A stretch of 60,000 nucleotides of DNA, taken from assembly GCA_950295325.1 (NCBI GenBank), contig OX485805.1:52230758-52290757 (forward strand), in the 5' to 3' direction. Under the pieces are notes generated by a model. It saw only the letters and a list, made by a program, of their open reading frames with translations. It was not told where the DNA came from and made no database searches. Source of the stretch: Polytrichum commune. Taxonomy: Eukaryota; Streptophyta; Polytrichopsida; Polytrichales; Polytrichaceae. This document shows, in pieces, positions 42,041 to 55,600 of the stretch (within the stretch, counting starts at the first letter, position 1; every line of letters starts with the position of its first letter). The position numbers and the translations under genes were made by a program.

Positions 42041-43812
42041 GTCTTGTAGGCCAACATGTTCCATGTTATGCAAGATTTATAGCACAACATGTGTCATGTA
42101 CACAACTTGATATTGTATGAACATCTATAGCAATATAGTTTAAGACATAACTGTATGTTATATTGGATTGGATCTCTATTTAGATTAAGGCTTATGCTTT
42201 GCCTACTATGTTGACCCTCGTGTAGTCAATTTTGGTTGTCTTCTAAGTCCCAATCACATAGTTGGGTTTCAATCTTACATATTTTAAAGAGTAGATGTGA
42301 ATTATGTAAGATGCAACGATAGTCATAAGAAACAAGAATTACCACATATTTCAAAATGAGGAGATAGACATGGAGACTACATAGTTTTCACAATGTTTAA
42401 CAATATGAATCAAATGTTCGAGTGTCAATCACATATGCATTTTCATTGTCGGTCAAGTATTTCACAAGATAGGTAGTGACTGTTGTCAATACAAGAGATA
42501 TTTATTGTAAGAGAAGTTTGAATTGAGATTTATTACAATTATGTTGCATGCCAAAACTAACCCACAATTTTACCTATAGGGTCATTTCTATATTAACATA
42601 ATTGCATCGACCCAAATTTATGTAGATCATTTGAGAGTGTGATTGAATTCACATGTAGCCCATCATTGATCAATTGTGCACCCTAAAAAAATTGGTAGCC
42701 AACAAAATCCATGTTTCTCAATTGGAACCTAGAGGCTGAGAACACATCAAACTTTTGGTTTACAATATCACTTCAAATCAAAGACAATTCGTTGCGAATA
42801 ATACCTCAAGCATATGTAATCAACATTGTTGCCGCTTCATTAATGTAGAATGGCTTGTGTAGGAGCATTAAAGAGTGCAGCGGGAAACAAATTTCAACAT
42901 TCCAATGTACTCCTTGACATTTGAAGTTGGTGGTGCTCCTCAAAGCAAGTGCGAAGGCTCCAATTCTATCTAACTGTGTTTAGCTTGTTGTCAAGCATTA
43001 AGAGTTAACACGCCAAATCCAAGTGCGAACTTGTAGGAAACTGAGATCATGCTAATAGATCGTAAACTCAATTTATCCAATTCAAGGCAATCAAAGGCGT
43101 GAATGTGACCAATGGTGAGGAATGAGTCCAACAGTAGAACTAGGTGTTGATATGCTTTAAGCTATGGGGCAGGTGCTATTGCCTCATGTTCGGGGTGGTC
43201 TCTCATTTTGCATGAATTTACTTCCAAGTTCTTGTAACTCGTACAAACACATGTGTTGTTTCAGGGAGGTTTACACCTCGGTTCATGACCAAAAAAAACT
43301 CCAAAACTGAGCAACCTTTTGGTCAAGAGCGAAGAGAAAGCCCTGAGGAGATTACATTGAAGTCCATATCTAACTTATTGGATATCATTTTCCCACCAGT
43401 TCTCAACAATCTGCACTCAAGAAAACACTTGTCCCAATTTTTCTAATACCAATCTTCAAGCTTGATCCAATCTTGAGTTTAAAATGTTAGGTTAAGGGGT
43501 ATTTTGAACCCCAAGTTTCACGGACCCACATCCTAATGTATAGCCGCATGACTATCCCAACCTTAGAGGTTGGGGACACACGACTATCTTACATGCCGCA
43601 TTATAACGTATAAATTGCGGGTCGTGACAAACCGACCAACATCCGTCCCATTTGGGAAAGTGCTTGAAAGTTGACATGTAGCTTCCTAAGACACAAGGCA
43701 AATTTAATGTCTTTCTGACGAACTTCACAAGACATGTGGCATAATAATAATCCACCTCCTTCACCCTGCGGACCAGGGGTAACTTCACTCACCTTTTCCA
43801 TGGGGTCGAAGG
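42041..43812. other. unassigned AT-rich spacer
   Basis: It may include the upstream part of the Harbinger-like relic on the minus strand. The right part (43480-43600) shows a TTTTGAACCCC..CCTAATGTAT phrase similar to 222-272. No gene recognised. Confidence 0.35.
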
Positions 43813-43832
43813 GAGAGAGAGAGAGAGAGATC
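43813..43832. repeat. (GA)n microsatellite
   Basis: About ten GA units in a pure run, preceded by AAGG and followed by TCGCATATG. An ordinary dinucleotide microsatellite. Confidence 0.9.
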
Positions 43833-43864
43833 GCATATGAGCGCACCTCTCATCCAACGGACAG

Positions 43865-44085
43865 GGAGAATCGGCCGCTAGTTACAGATGAATTGATTGA
43901 GTTTGAGAAATGACCGGTTGAAGTTCACCAAGACTTCAAGAGAATTACCCATCATTTTAGAGGAATCCAGGGAATAAATGCATAGATTCTTCTAAAATGA
44001 TCAGAGTTTTCCTGAGGTCTTCAACTTTTCAACCAGTTCTTTCTCAAACTCAACCGGTTCATCTGTAACTAGCGGCCGCTTCTCC
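43865..44085. mobile_element. foldback (long inverted repeat) element, 221 bp
   Basis: Two ~100-bp arms in inverted orientation with almost no spacer. The left arm begins GGAGAATCGGCCGCTAGTTA; the right arm read backwards begins GGAGAAGCGGCCGCTAGTTA. They share CAGATGAA, GAGTTTGAGAAA, GGTTGAA and ATCATTTTAGA in order. The whole could form a single long hairpin. Non-coding; likely a foldback-type MITE. It ends 2 bp before the TA duplication of the Tigger element. Confidence 0.8.
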
Positions 44086-44089
44086 AATA

Positions 44090-46113
44090 CAGTCTAACCT
44101 TGATAATGTCACCCTTGTTAATGGGACACCTTGATACTGTCACCTAAAAGTTTGAAACCGATTTTCCTAGTGTAAAACTCCCTCGTTATTATCCCTATCA
44201 CCCTTGTTAATGTCACTATTTTTTTCCAAAATCCGTAGTGTAAATGTGATAATATCAAATATGGATGGATTGTATGTGATGGTTGGATGGACATATTGTA
44301 GTAGCCAAAAGGGTCATGAGCCACCCCTGTGATAAATGCAATGTTATTCAAAGGGTCATGAGCCGCCTCTGTGCACCAACCCTGAATGGTGTTGTCTATA
44401 CACGGCACTCAAAGGTGTTGTCTTTGACGGCGCTGCCAAGACTTCTTGGCCTCTATGCACCCCACCTTCCGTCACATGTGTTCACCTATGTGTCTTTGAG
44501 GGTTTCAGCTTGTGTGAAGTAATTTAGGATGTTAAGTTCTACGGTTTAGCTGAGCTGGTATAGAGTAGTGTCGACTTAAGCTAAATTAGTTCAATTGGTT
44601 TGCAATGTAGAAATCTCAAGATATGTGGCACGGTCTTCACTGTTTCTATAGTCAATAGTCGCATAGGAGAATCTAGTAAGATCCTGAAGACATCTTCAAT
44701 TTTGATGAGACAGGTTTGTATTATAAAGCCTCTCCTTGCAAGACTTTGAATATTGGGAAGGCAAAAGGAAATAAAAAGAAGAAGGACCGTGTGACATTGG
44801 GGCTTTGCACTAATATCTCAGGGAAGGAGCGATTGAAGCTTGTTTTCATTCACAAATCAACACGTCCCAGATGCTTTCCTCGGAAGTTTGATCCAAATAG
44901 TATAGTACACTATTATTCTAACAATTCAGCCTGGATGAATGGTGATGCTTTTACACATTGGGTGAAGAGTGAGAACCGAAGAATGGCATTGCAAGATAGA
45001 AAAATTTGCATTATTATGGATAATGCAGGAAGCCATGATATTCATGGTGAGGTCAAAAAAGTTATAGATGGATTAAATGCTTTTGTACTCTCCCATATCA
45101 CTATATTGTTTCTTCCACCAAATGTGACTTCAGTTGTTCAGCCTTTGGATCAAGGAGTGATTGCAGCATTCAAAATGTGCTATAAACGCAAGCTTGTTGC
45201 CTGGACTTTGCAACAAATTGATAACTCAAATGAAGATTTGGGGAAACTGAATGTTGATCTATTTCAAGCAATGCTATGGTGTGTGGCGGCATGGCATGAA
45301 TTAGATGATCAAACCATTAGAAATTGTTGGAGAAAGTCTGCCATATTGCCTGCAGCGTGGAATGCAGATATCAACAATTCTGATGAACGTATGAAGTCCA
45401 AAATGGAGGAAGTAGCTTTGGAATTGGGCAATCTCATCGCCGCATTGAATTTGGGTTTGGATGTTGAAGGCAAGCCTATAGAAAAGCTTAGTCCTTTAGA
45501 GTACATAAACATGGAAGGTGAAGATGATTTTGAGGTGGAATATTCTACTGAGGAGCTTGTGCAATTAGTGCAAGATGGCGAACATGTACTTGATTCCATG
45601 GAAGAAGACCCATTGATTGTTAATAGCAATGATGATGAGTCTAAAGTAGTGAAGCTAAGCGATGCACAAAAATATGCTAAAGATGTTTTGAATTTTATGG
45701 CTAGCCAAGGTTCTCAGATTTTCAACACTCATGAGTTGTTAGGAATGGAAAACATCCATGACAAACTCATTAGAATTGGTGTTGGACATTTAACATCACT
45801 AAAACAATGTGACATTAGAAGCTTCTTTGTCTCTAGTGAGAGGTCTTTACCTGATCTCAATGACACATTGTGATGTGCTCATGTTGTTATTCACAATTTT
45901 GAATTATATTTTACATTCAAAAACATTGAAGTCTTGTGTTTGTTTTTTTTTTTTTTACATTGTAATTTCATTTTGATTTTCTACCTTTTTTTTTTTTGAT
46001 AATATCACATTATGCACAAATCTTCAAAATGTGACATTATCAAATATGTCACACCTTGTTTATATCACACTTTATGGTGAAACGGATGGTGTGATATTAT
46101 CAAGGTTAGACTG
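44090..46113 (+). mobile_element. pogo/Tigger-type DNA transposon (2,024 bp) with TA duplication
   Basis: The termini are inverted repeats: the left end starts CAGTCTAACCTTGATAATGT, and the right end read backwards starts CAGTCTAACCTTGATAATAT, one mismatch over ~22 bp. Both ends are flanked by TA (44088-44089 and 46114-46115), the pogo/Tc1-mariner target. Subterminal copies of CCTTGTTAATG/CCTTGATA words recur inside the left end. It carries a transposase DDD domain (separate entry). T-rich runs sit near 45940-45996. Confidence 0.9.
44680..45873 (+). CDS. Tigger-like (DDE_1/CENP-B-type) transposase, N-terminally truncated
   Basis: Cut-and-paste transposase catalytic domain, 397 codons to the stop. 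First Asp in DIFNFDETGLYYK (Asp codon 44704). Second in ICIIMDNAGSHD (about 45010). Third in LPPNVTSVVQPLDQGVI (about 45150). This D-D-D spacing and the PPN-x-TS-x-x-QPLDQG box define the jerky/Tigger DDE_1 family. The frame is closed immediately upstream by tandem stops (44674-44679), and no CENP-B-type HTH DNA-binding domain is readable in the preceding ~560 bp. The transposase therefore lacks its DNA-binding half, unless an intron joins a distant exon. No in-frame ATG lies near the start. The C-terminal acidic region is intact. Likely inactive alone. Confidence 0.8.
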   Translation, partial: DPEDIFNFDETGLYYKASPCKTLNIGKAKGNKKKKDRVTLGLCTNISGKERLKLVFIHKSTRPRCFPRKFDPNSIVHYYSNNSAWMNGDAFTHWVKSENRRMALQDRKICIIMDNAGSHDIHGEVKKVIDGLNAFVLSHITILFLPPNVTSVVQPLDQGVIAAFKMCYKRKLVAWTLQQIDNSNEDLGKLNVDLFQAMLWCVAAWHELDDQTIRNCWRKSAILPAAWNADINNSDERMKSKMEEVALELGNLIAALNLGLDVEGKPIEKLSPLEYINMEGEDDFEVEYSTEELVQLVQDGEHVLDSMEEDPLIVNSNDDESKVVKLSDAQKYAKDVLNFMASQGSQIFNTHELLGMENIHDKLIRIGVGHLTSLKQCDIRSFFVSSERSLPDLNDTL

Positions 46114-46115
46114 TA

Positions 46116-47123
46116 TTACCTTTGTTCCTAGCTTGCTTACCTTAACTAACTCATGACTGACTTGCAGAGCGGCTTCTCGTAACTCTCCGACGACTTCCTG
46201 GTTCAACACACGAATCGCGCGGTTTCAGAAGGAAAACCATGCAGATTCTTGTGGAGCCGAGGGACACTCAGATTACTTTCGCAAGAGTGGCCCACACAGA
46301 TTCTCTTGGCATTCGGGCTGGCCCGGTGTCGTGCAAAAGGTGCATGGTCTGGTTTTCTCGACAAGGCCAAGCACGAGTCCCTTCATCTTCAAATATACAA
46401 GCCAACAAGCAAGTAACTTATTAAGCAAAAGTTAGAATTCGTACCTGCTGCCCAGCGTCCCCAGCTCCCATGCTAGAAAAATAAAAACAAGTGGCTCGCT
46501 TTTCGGCTTTAAAAATCATTCAAAACGTTGACATGCCACTCTGGCATTGAAGATAACTCCCCCACCCCCACTTGACAGTGTGTACAGGAACAAAGAACCG
46601 TTTTGATATTCTCATCTTGCAGATACTCTCACTTTACTAACATGGTTTCAGTCAACCGAGGCGGAGAATTTGGAACTCCACCAGTCCACCAGATGCTCAG
46701 CTTCGCAAAGCAAACCCGATTCTTGGAATAGGCCATGGCTCACGCTCAACAAAGTAGAAAATATTCTCCATGATGGTCAATTCTGTTGAGATTCGGATTG
46801 GTTTTCTTTTTCCCAGTTTCAATAAATTTCAATTGGTTGGCTTGTACCTAAATTGATGAACAATGCGACTTGCATCGGAGGGCTCATACTTTACACCATC
46901 ACGCATGAAATTAATGCAGAATCTTAGTTATAGTTGTCACGTCTTGGTGATGGAGAAAAGAAAAGAAAAAGGAACGTCAATGTCTTTTACCATGACATGC
47001 AATGTCTGTTCACCGCCTCCCTCTCATGTCCGCATGGGCAAGGTTGAGTGCCTATTCTTATAGGTGAACCGTGTGGTTAGTGTTGGGACTATGTGTTCAT
47101 TGTTGGTTTTGGGTTTGGAATGT
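46116..47123. other. unassigned spacer
   Basis: Contains short ORFs without domains. The part near 46200-46420 is relatively GC-rich and open in one frame, but I cannot support a gene there. No RNA gene recognised. Confidence 0.3.
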
Positions 47124-48065
47124 TAGTAAGTGCATTTAGTCAGGTGGGACCACTTCTTTTTTGATTTCCTTTTGTTTAGGATTGTGTGTGCTAGATACCT
47201 TATAGCAATTTGTGAGAAGGATTCCATTAGTTTATGGATAATGGAGTTGGGGATTTGCAGGTCTTGGAGGAGTTTAACTGTTGTTATGTGTATCGTGCCT
47301 CTTATTCCTGTCGTGATTATAGTGGGTGGTAGTACTATCCACCCTAGTTAGGATGGGAGTGGGTGGAGAATCGCGTAGTTATCAAGTTTTGGGTTGGTGG
47401 CTACGGGAAATCTATCATTGCGGTAAGTGAATTCAAATATTTGTACTTTGAGATTTGGGCTGGGTGTGAAGGGTGGTTTATATGTAGATGGGGCTCCTAT
47501 GATGCATAATATATCAAGTCTAAGTCGAGCTAGGCATTTACATATTGGTAGATAGCATGTGCATGGGAGTAGCTATTAGGGTATGGTGTTGTCAAGTGTG
47601 CGGTCTTAAATTTAACCGGCATTGATTAGGGTAAAGGGGTTGTGGGGTGGCTAGTGTGTTCACTAGTGCGTGTATTGCTTTATTATGTCGGTTTGTCCTT
47701 ACATTGTTTATGTGTTTAGTAATGCAACATGATATTAGGTGGAAGCATGTGTCAATTTGGTGGGATGTGCATGGGTTATATGTTGGGGATATATCTTGTT
47801 TGACAATGTGTTTTTTTCAGTAGTTCCCTAAGTATCTACCATATCTAAATTTGAGGGTTTGTGTTATTTGTGCATTGGTAATCAATGGGCATCCCCTAAT
47901 AAATGTAACCATTCTATGTATGTGACTATGTTGGAGACCCATTTATCTATGTATAATAATGTATTTTTTGCATGGGAGATGAGTGTGCTTGTACAAGTAT
48001 TGGTGATATATCAACCTCCTTCCCATATGTTCAAAGTCTTTCAAATGTACATTGTTTCTCATACA
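47124..48065 (-). pseudogene. decayed LINE 3' fragment (RNase H-downstream, knuckle and REL-like region)
   Basis: Minus-strand reading recovers the C-terminal part of a relative of the 13.1-kb LINE. RYLAHTILNKRKSKKKW sits before a TAA at 47124-47126. KCLARLRLDILCIIGAP and VQIFEFTYRNDRFP lie at about 47420-47545. Nucleotide similarity to 21.85-21.95 kb continues to about 47.9 kb. Many stops and frameshifts. It is on the same strand as the large element but distinct and older; no target duplication found. Confidence 0.75.
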
Positions 48066-49641
48066 ATGAATTAATGTAGTAACCTACAACATGGATCTAG
48101 ATGTTAAATAAAGTGGGCTTGTAGATAGTGTGGACCTAGAGTACTATCCCTAGTAAGTGTGGAAAGAAGTCCACATTATTCAACAATATCATGGTCGGTT
48201 AATGATTCTTCTTGAACTTTCATTTGCTACATGATTTGATTGAGTGTGTAGAGGTTTAAGCATATTGTTTTCTATGTTCATGTACCATGTGTTGACCAAC
48301 ATTATCCCCCAACAACATTCAATAGATAAGGAACTCATGTTTCTAGAATTAGCACCTAAAATTTTTGAACATGTTTGTATTAATTGTGTTTTTCATTTTT
48401 GAACTAAATTAAATCTTCATCAAACTCTTTCCAAACTACTTTGTGTAGATGTCAACAAGTACAACCATGCAAGACAACAAACTATCACTATGTACAAAAA
48501 TAACAATAAAATCACATCACATTCTATATTCACATTGTACTATTTCAAAATATTTTCTGTATGAGAGGCAAACTTGACCCATAAGTCTTTAGGGTGATTT
48601 TCTGTGTTTTAAAAGTTTCGGGCTGTCACACAAACAGGGATAGACAATGACATCCAATAGATATTGATAACTGGACCACTGAAATGGAGGATGCATACGA
48701 TCATGAGTTGCGTGTGACACAATCAATGCACAAAGATCTGACTGAGTGAGGTGATTGGTGCGAAAGCCTTTATTTTATGAATCCAAGGTACTTTTTGCAG
48801 ATTTGACATATATGACGAGGAATACAAAATGTTAGCCAACTTTGCACTACAACAGAGTGTGTCTATGAACCAGTCCTATTCGTTTCGACAAGTGGTTCTA
48901 TTTTATTACAAAAAAGGGAGGATCCTAAGTTGATGAATAAAAGTGGAAACAGCACGATTTTCAAACCCCATACGCCCCTTCATATTGTTTACTACTTTGT
49001 GTTAACCAAGATGTACTACTCAGCTATGCTGTGTACATTGGCCACTGTACAGACTCATTAACAATGAAACCAACAACAATACTGTATTAAAAATGTGTGC
49101 ATTCCCTAAACAAAGTGATGAATCTATAGGCAACGTGCCTCAAATATTTTTGGGTAGTTGCATGAAAAGAAAAATGTCAAAATCGAAGCATACGATACAG
49201 AAATCTAATAAATAAACTTACCAAAATTGGTCAGCAAAGGAAAAAGAATACTACAGCACTCACCGTGTTTTTGTTCCAATCACAAATGGGTATATGCTTT
49301 GGCTCAGCTCTTGTATAATTGCCAGATCTGACAAGAAAATACATTTCCTTTCCGCTAAATTGATTAATTACTAACTGACAGGCTCTTAAACCTCTTTTCC
49401 CAACTTAAAAAGCTGTAGATGAGAAATGTTAGAAGATGAATCAGACAAATATGCAAGTAGGATGTAAGTACTGCAGACAACACTCTCTATTTTCATTGAT
49501 GTGTATGTTAACAAAGGGCACAAGACAGAATGAGAGAGGCACTGACCATTCTGGCCACCTTCTCAAATATAATGAATGAAATAATTCTGTATTGACCTGG
49601 TCTAGATGGAACTAGAAAAAACGTACAGTCTATCTACCTTA
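48066..49641. other. intergenic, includes SEC8 3' UTR at its right end
   Basis: No gene recognised. Sequence next to 49641 must hold the SEC8 3' UTR and poly(A) site, which I could not place. Confidence 0.4.
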
Positions 49642-52600
49642 CTAAAATTTTCCGGGAGCTAGGATTCTGCCAATGCGCTGAACAGCATCTCCTGGCACTT
49701 CCCTGCCTGGTACATTCACTTTCAGCAAAGATGAGTACCTGCCAACACACGTGATCAAATTCAATAGCAAATTAGTGTTCAAGTGTTTTTACTTATTGTT
49801 TACAAAATGTGGTACCAATGGGTATCCCCCATACTCTTGGCAAAGCAGGTAATAAATTGCCAACACTTCAGACATCAACATCATGCTCCCTGACAGGGAG
49901 TGATCTCAAAGGACAACATCAACCAGTTCAAAACATGACAGTTATCCTCTAACTCATCATGGATCTTAGAGGATGCAAATGTTGGGTGTTTTGCATCCAA
50001 CACCTTCCATGTTTGGAAAGTTTTTGGTGCATGCTTGGAGGTAGTGTGGAAGTGTGAACAATATATATTGGTTCACTAAGTGTCAAACTTATTTTGGCAT
50101 GCCAAGAGGATCTAAAACGAGTTTGGTACTCAATGAACTGGAATGCGTTCCTACCTCCAAATTCAAATTCAAACACTACCTCCAAGCATGCACCATGAGT
50201 GAAAATAAATTGAGATTGTATGCAAAACGACCAGTGGAATCTCATAGGGGACCAACTCCCAACAAAATGTCTGCTTGAGTTAGATGATAATACTAGTGTG
50301 TCTTCCAAAGTTGACAATTGCAGGTATTATTGGAAGCAATTGCACGTGGCATTCGCGTGACCATGAACCAAAATCATAGAAGTGGAACAAAGTGCTGAGC
50401 ACGTCAGCAAGGGGAAACATGAAGGAAGGAGGGTTTCTGGTGACATACTCTGAGAAAGAGAAGAGGGCATCATGTTCTGTAACAAATGCAATCAGCGCCT
50501 GCATTCCACACATTACACATTAGTATCAATAAAAGCATGCATGGGTTAAACCCAAGCCTTAACCTGGATACCATGGGAACTCTGAGGTTAATCCGCCTAA
50601 GGACAGAATAGTACTCTAATAGGTGACCTTCCTAGCATTTAATTTATGGTGCACCCTACCCTTATGATCCACCCAATAATAGTGGGGGTATATGGGTGAG
50701 CTGGATATTTTAAACCAACCACACAAACCAATGTTGGTATAGTATCGTCTTTTTTTTATACCATTCGGACATCTATAATGAGGATTTCACATTTTTTGAT
50801 ACAAATAGGGTATGGATATTTGACAATACATTTGGGTCTATATACACTCTAAAGTCTGTAGTATCACACCTGTGGCAACCAAAGTGCACGTGATATTACG
50901 GAGTTTTGTAGTGTTAACATGGATGCGTGATACTATAGAATTATTGTAGCATGTGACATTATGGAATAACACAAAGGAGATGCGAGGACAATTGATGCTA
51001 GTGTGGTCCACTCCACTTGGCCTTCCCGGGCAATGTGGCGGACGCATGCACCAACATTCAACAAGTGGCATAAGAAGGTGACACTCCACATGTTGACACA
51101 TGGTGCAATGCAAGGGTGTGGGTTAACTTCTTGAGTGTTTTGCATTAAGACAAATTTCGTGATATAAGGGAGAGAAATGTGACAATAAGGAGTAAGATTT
51201 GAACTATGAACATCCGTTCCCTAGGGTTTCAGGATATTACAGAGTTTAGGGTGTACCATGCAAGAACCTCCAAACCGAGGCAAAACCACCCTAGTATCAA
51301 TATGCTTTAGAATGGTGTTCACCCAAATAATAACTTGGATATGCCAAGATTCTTTCACCTTAACGTACCCACCAAATATCAATATTTGACTGGTATTACA
51401 GTTATGATACCCATAGGTAGGGGCTTGGGGAAGATAGGTGCATGCCGGCTTGTCTAAAATTGTTCAAGGTATTCGCCTTTGAAAGGAGGCAGCAGTCTTT
51501 GGGGGCCCTCTAATTCTCGTGAAGCTTGTTTGGAGATTATATATAGACTTGGACCACTTGAAGATGAAGCAGACACCATAATTCACACCGATAGCAACAT
51601 CACAGTAATCTTAACTTATTTCTTTCAATGTAAGCACAGAGGAAGTTCGTCCATGGGTCGTATACAAGACAAGATTTACACATAGGCTCTATCATATCAT
51701 AGAAGTGATATTGGTGTTTACCTCAAAAGGAAGGTTGAGGCACTCAAAGTAAGTGCGCACACGATCCAGACGCTCTTCCAGGAACTGACCACTGCTTGCT
51801 GCCAGAGATGCTAATGCCTACAGCCCCAAATGCCATAACCCATTAGATGATGCAATCCAAGATGCCCTGAAGTAAACCGTCAAGCACACAACAAACAGAA
51901 GTAATGCCATAAGAGTTGTTGATGGAAAAGAAAAGGAAGACTCCTAAGGGCCATGCCGCAAATAGGCATTAGTAAAGCCAAACCGAACCCCAAAGAACAC
52001 TATTCAGGTTAGGTAGACCAATCCTAACACAATCTCTTTTTAAATTTCATTTTTATTTATATTCACATATGCGGAGTTAAGGAATAGGGTTAAGGCCTAC
52101 TTGGTAGAATAACCCTCTTTTTTCCCTCCTTATCCACCCCCTTATTTTATGGGAGACTCTTAAATTTGTCTTGTCCCCTTCACTTGCCTTGAAATTTGAG
52201 ATTTAACCAAGCGTATGAGGTGGACGTCTGGTTAGCTAAAGGTGCATAGAAGGTCCTTCAAGGAATAGCTTGAGGTGTTTAGGATGCTACCCCTAGAAAA
52301 GTTCAGCCACCACTAGCTATGTAGGTAACTGTAGTCCTAAGGCAATGAAATCACAAGCTTAAGAGAAAAATACCTGCTGAAGTGCAATGCAGTTGCGACA
52401 GATTTGACGAATGCCTAGCATATTGACAGAGTCCATCTCATGCAAGGCCTGCAGCCCACAATGTGTGCAACATAGCACAGGTCAAGAGGCATTCAGAAAT
52501 TCGGAACTATAACCTGACAAAAAGTCTATGAAAGCACCCAGATACTGAATCCTGCAAGAATATCCTTTATGGCATCCATATGTTACAAACACCTAACATC

Positions 52601-55600
52601 CCAGAAATTACATAGTGATAGTAACAAAATCTAAGTTGTGCAGAGTAACACCAAATTGAGAAATGGCATCACCTTAATAAAGGCTGTAGCTGACACACTA
52701 CATATACCACCAAATATGTAGCTCCGCTTCAAAGGTGGTACATATGCTGCCATCTCCTCGTCCCTCCTTGCAATCTAAATATCAAGATATGGCACTGTTA
52801 ATCCTTAAAGGATCAAGGGTGTGTCAAAGGACTGATGATTCTGACGAGCCCCAGACAAGTGTTTAACTGATATTTGGTCAGTCTATGATATTAAATTCGT
52901 ATTTAGCACAACCTATCAAAAAGAGGGAGTGAAAAACATTGTGCAAAAATGGTGATTAGCTATATACTATATGTTTGAGTCTAGGTCATTTATCTGAGGT
53001 TAAATCTCCCTAAAATTCAATTTAGATGCATTAATAACTTGAACAATGCATATTATAAATAGATAGGATTACTTTTGACACTTTTAGCTGTAAAAAACAA
53101 GAAATAAGCTTAAACCCCTCTGTATGATACATTCAGGCCTAGAAAGAGCCTCTCAGACATCTAAGGGTTAAGAGGAAAATGGAATCACATCTTCTGCCAA
53201 AAAGAATTTCCCCTGCACATCTTTAAATGGACACATTATATTCAATCTACATTGGTACTCTCCTTTCTAACTTGCCACCCCACAATATCAAATGTGTATT
53301 AGTGAGGTTTCGAAGGTGCACCTGTGTTGTCAGGGAGACGATAAAATCTTCAGGCTCCTCTGCATCTTGGTCCGTCACATATACTCTACCTGTCATGCTC
53401 TGGACCCATTGGCCCCATCCATGTGCTTCCATCAGATTCATAGAATCCATAGCAAATTCCTGACTGTTACACTAAAAAGTCCTATAACTGTAGGCCACAA
53501 TAATTATCTAGAGCCCACGCTAATTCTCAACATAGAAATTAATGTGGGCCACATTAATTTTCAGCCCGCGTTAAATTTCTATTAAAAATCAGTGTGGGCC
53601 ACATCAATTGTTTTTTCTGAATAATTAACGTGGGTGACTATTTTATTTGTGCGACTTATGTCCTATACCTAATATTCAATGTGTTAGTTGAAAGTCTTCA
53701 TGAAGACTTAGGGAAAGACCTGGGGTCTAGGACCCATGTCAATTCCAACTTGACTAGAAAATTAGACTGACCCAAGCTGATTATTTGCTCGCCAATTTCC
53801 CACCCACACTAAAAGGACTATTTAGTGTAGTTTGGATTCAGGAAATAACACATCTTTGGAAGCTAGCACAACAATGGTTGTTGTACAAAAAAAGATAACC
53901 AGATTCCATCATCAGCATGCAGAGGCCAAAGCTCCACATGAAAAAGACAAACCACAAGCCTCACTGAACAATAGAAAGGTAAGTCGGCCTAAAATGGATA
54001 CTTTTAGCTTTACCCCCACTTTCTCCTATATAATTCAACACTTAATTAGTACAAGATTAGCAAATTCAAATCAAACCCATAGCCATTTCCTTCATAGTTA
54101 TCAACGTGAGGATTCTCTTCAAAGATCATATAGGTCCATCCAGTTACAATGTTGACAATTGAACTTAGAGTATTCAACAAGTTGTGAGACTTTAGCCCAA
54201 TCTTTGAACACATAATGCCATTTTGGTGTCCGTTCTTAGATCTACAACTGACCACCCACCATGCAAATACAACTTGTCTAAAATAAGTAACCAAAATAGG
54301 CCCACTTACGTTATACTTGCGAGAATAATAAACTCATGACACTTGAGAGTGATAAATCAGTTCATCTACCAATAAAACTTGGAACCCTTACAACTATTGC
54401 ATATGGGATTCAAAAAAGACATACTTTGGAGCATTGAAATCCCCTGTCATGTGCTAGCAAGAATCATTTGTAATTTTCTTAAACTAACTATAGCATCCAT
54501 GCTTGAAGGAGCTTACCTGAAGGTGATAAATGGCCTCTAGCTGCATCTCCACTCGGAGCGTTCGCAAGCACTCTGCAGAAAGAGAACTGTATTTTTCAGC
54601 CAGGATGCCCAGGCCAGCAGTAAGGACACTGCTGGTACGTCGATGATGGTGGACCCGATGCATTGAGCTCTTCCTTTTCATTGGGGATCCTGGTGCAGTG
54701 GGCTTTTGCTGACCCAACCTATCCAACCAAAAACCTCATTACAAACTGCAATGAACTGTACAAGCATATATGATGGTAGATGCAACATAATGTCCTTGGG
54801 CTGTTATAATTCAGGAGTTTTGTGAAAGATGAGTGCACTTACTGTTGGGCTGATTCTGAGAGGAAGTCCAGAGAATCACTTAGTGCAGCTAAAAGCACCA
54901 GCTTGTGGTTATCCATAATCAATTGTTCCTGCAATACAGTTGTCAAGGCAACTCAGTTTCAAAGTTGGACCAAATTCAGATACTGAGAATAAACACTTAA
55001 TAGCCATTTAAAGCACACAGTTGTGTACATATTATTGCCGGTCAAGCTGAGACAAACTCCACAAGAAATTCTTATAAGGATACCACACCTATTGTGGACA
55101 ACTTTGGCAAGTTTGGGTACTTAGAGTGATCCATTCTATATGTCAAATCAGTATCCAATGAGATTAGATATTCAATGTGGATTCAGAAGCTATGCGACTT
55201 CAAATATTTGATTCTTATGTGAGTTTCATACAGAATTTCTAAGTAAAACGCTCCCTTGACCCATTGTGGTCATATAGGGGCATCCATTTGTGCTACATGT
55301 CTTCCTTAAACCCCACCTTTTGCATGAGAGAAAGTGTTTCTTGAATAACCAATTATGATCTTGTCTAGCACCTCCAGATTGTGAGAAGGTTGGACCACAA
55401 GTTACATGCCACACTTGCTTCCAATGTCTTGTACATAGTTCATTGAAGTGTAAAAATGTTAAATCCATGGCCTATGTTGGCGCCTCCACTCTCTTGTTTA
55501 TATCACAGTGTGACACCCGTGGACATGCCATGTGTGCACATAGCTGCCTCCACTACACCTTCACTTGGTTTGTATTTTGGAGGACCATTTAACATATGCT

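Noticed and set aside
46200-46430. Short open frame near 46239-46424
   Set aside because: 61 codons, no homology that I recognise, no splice or codon evidence.
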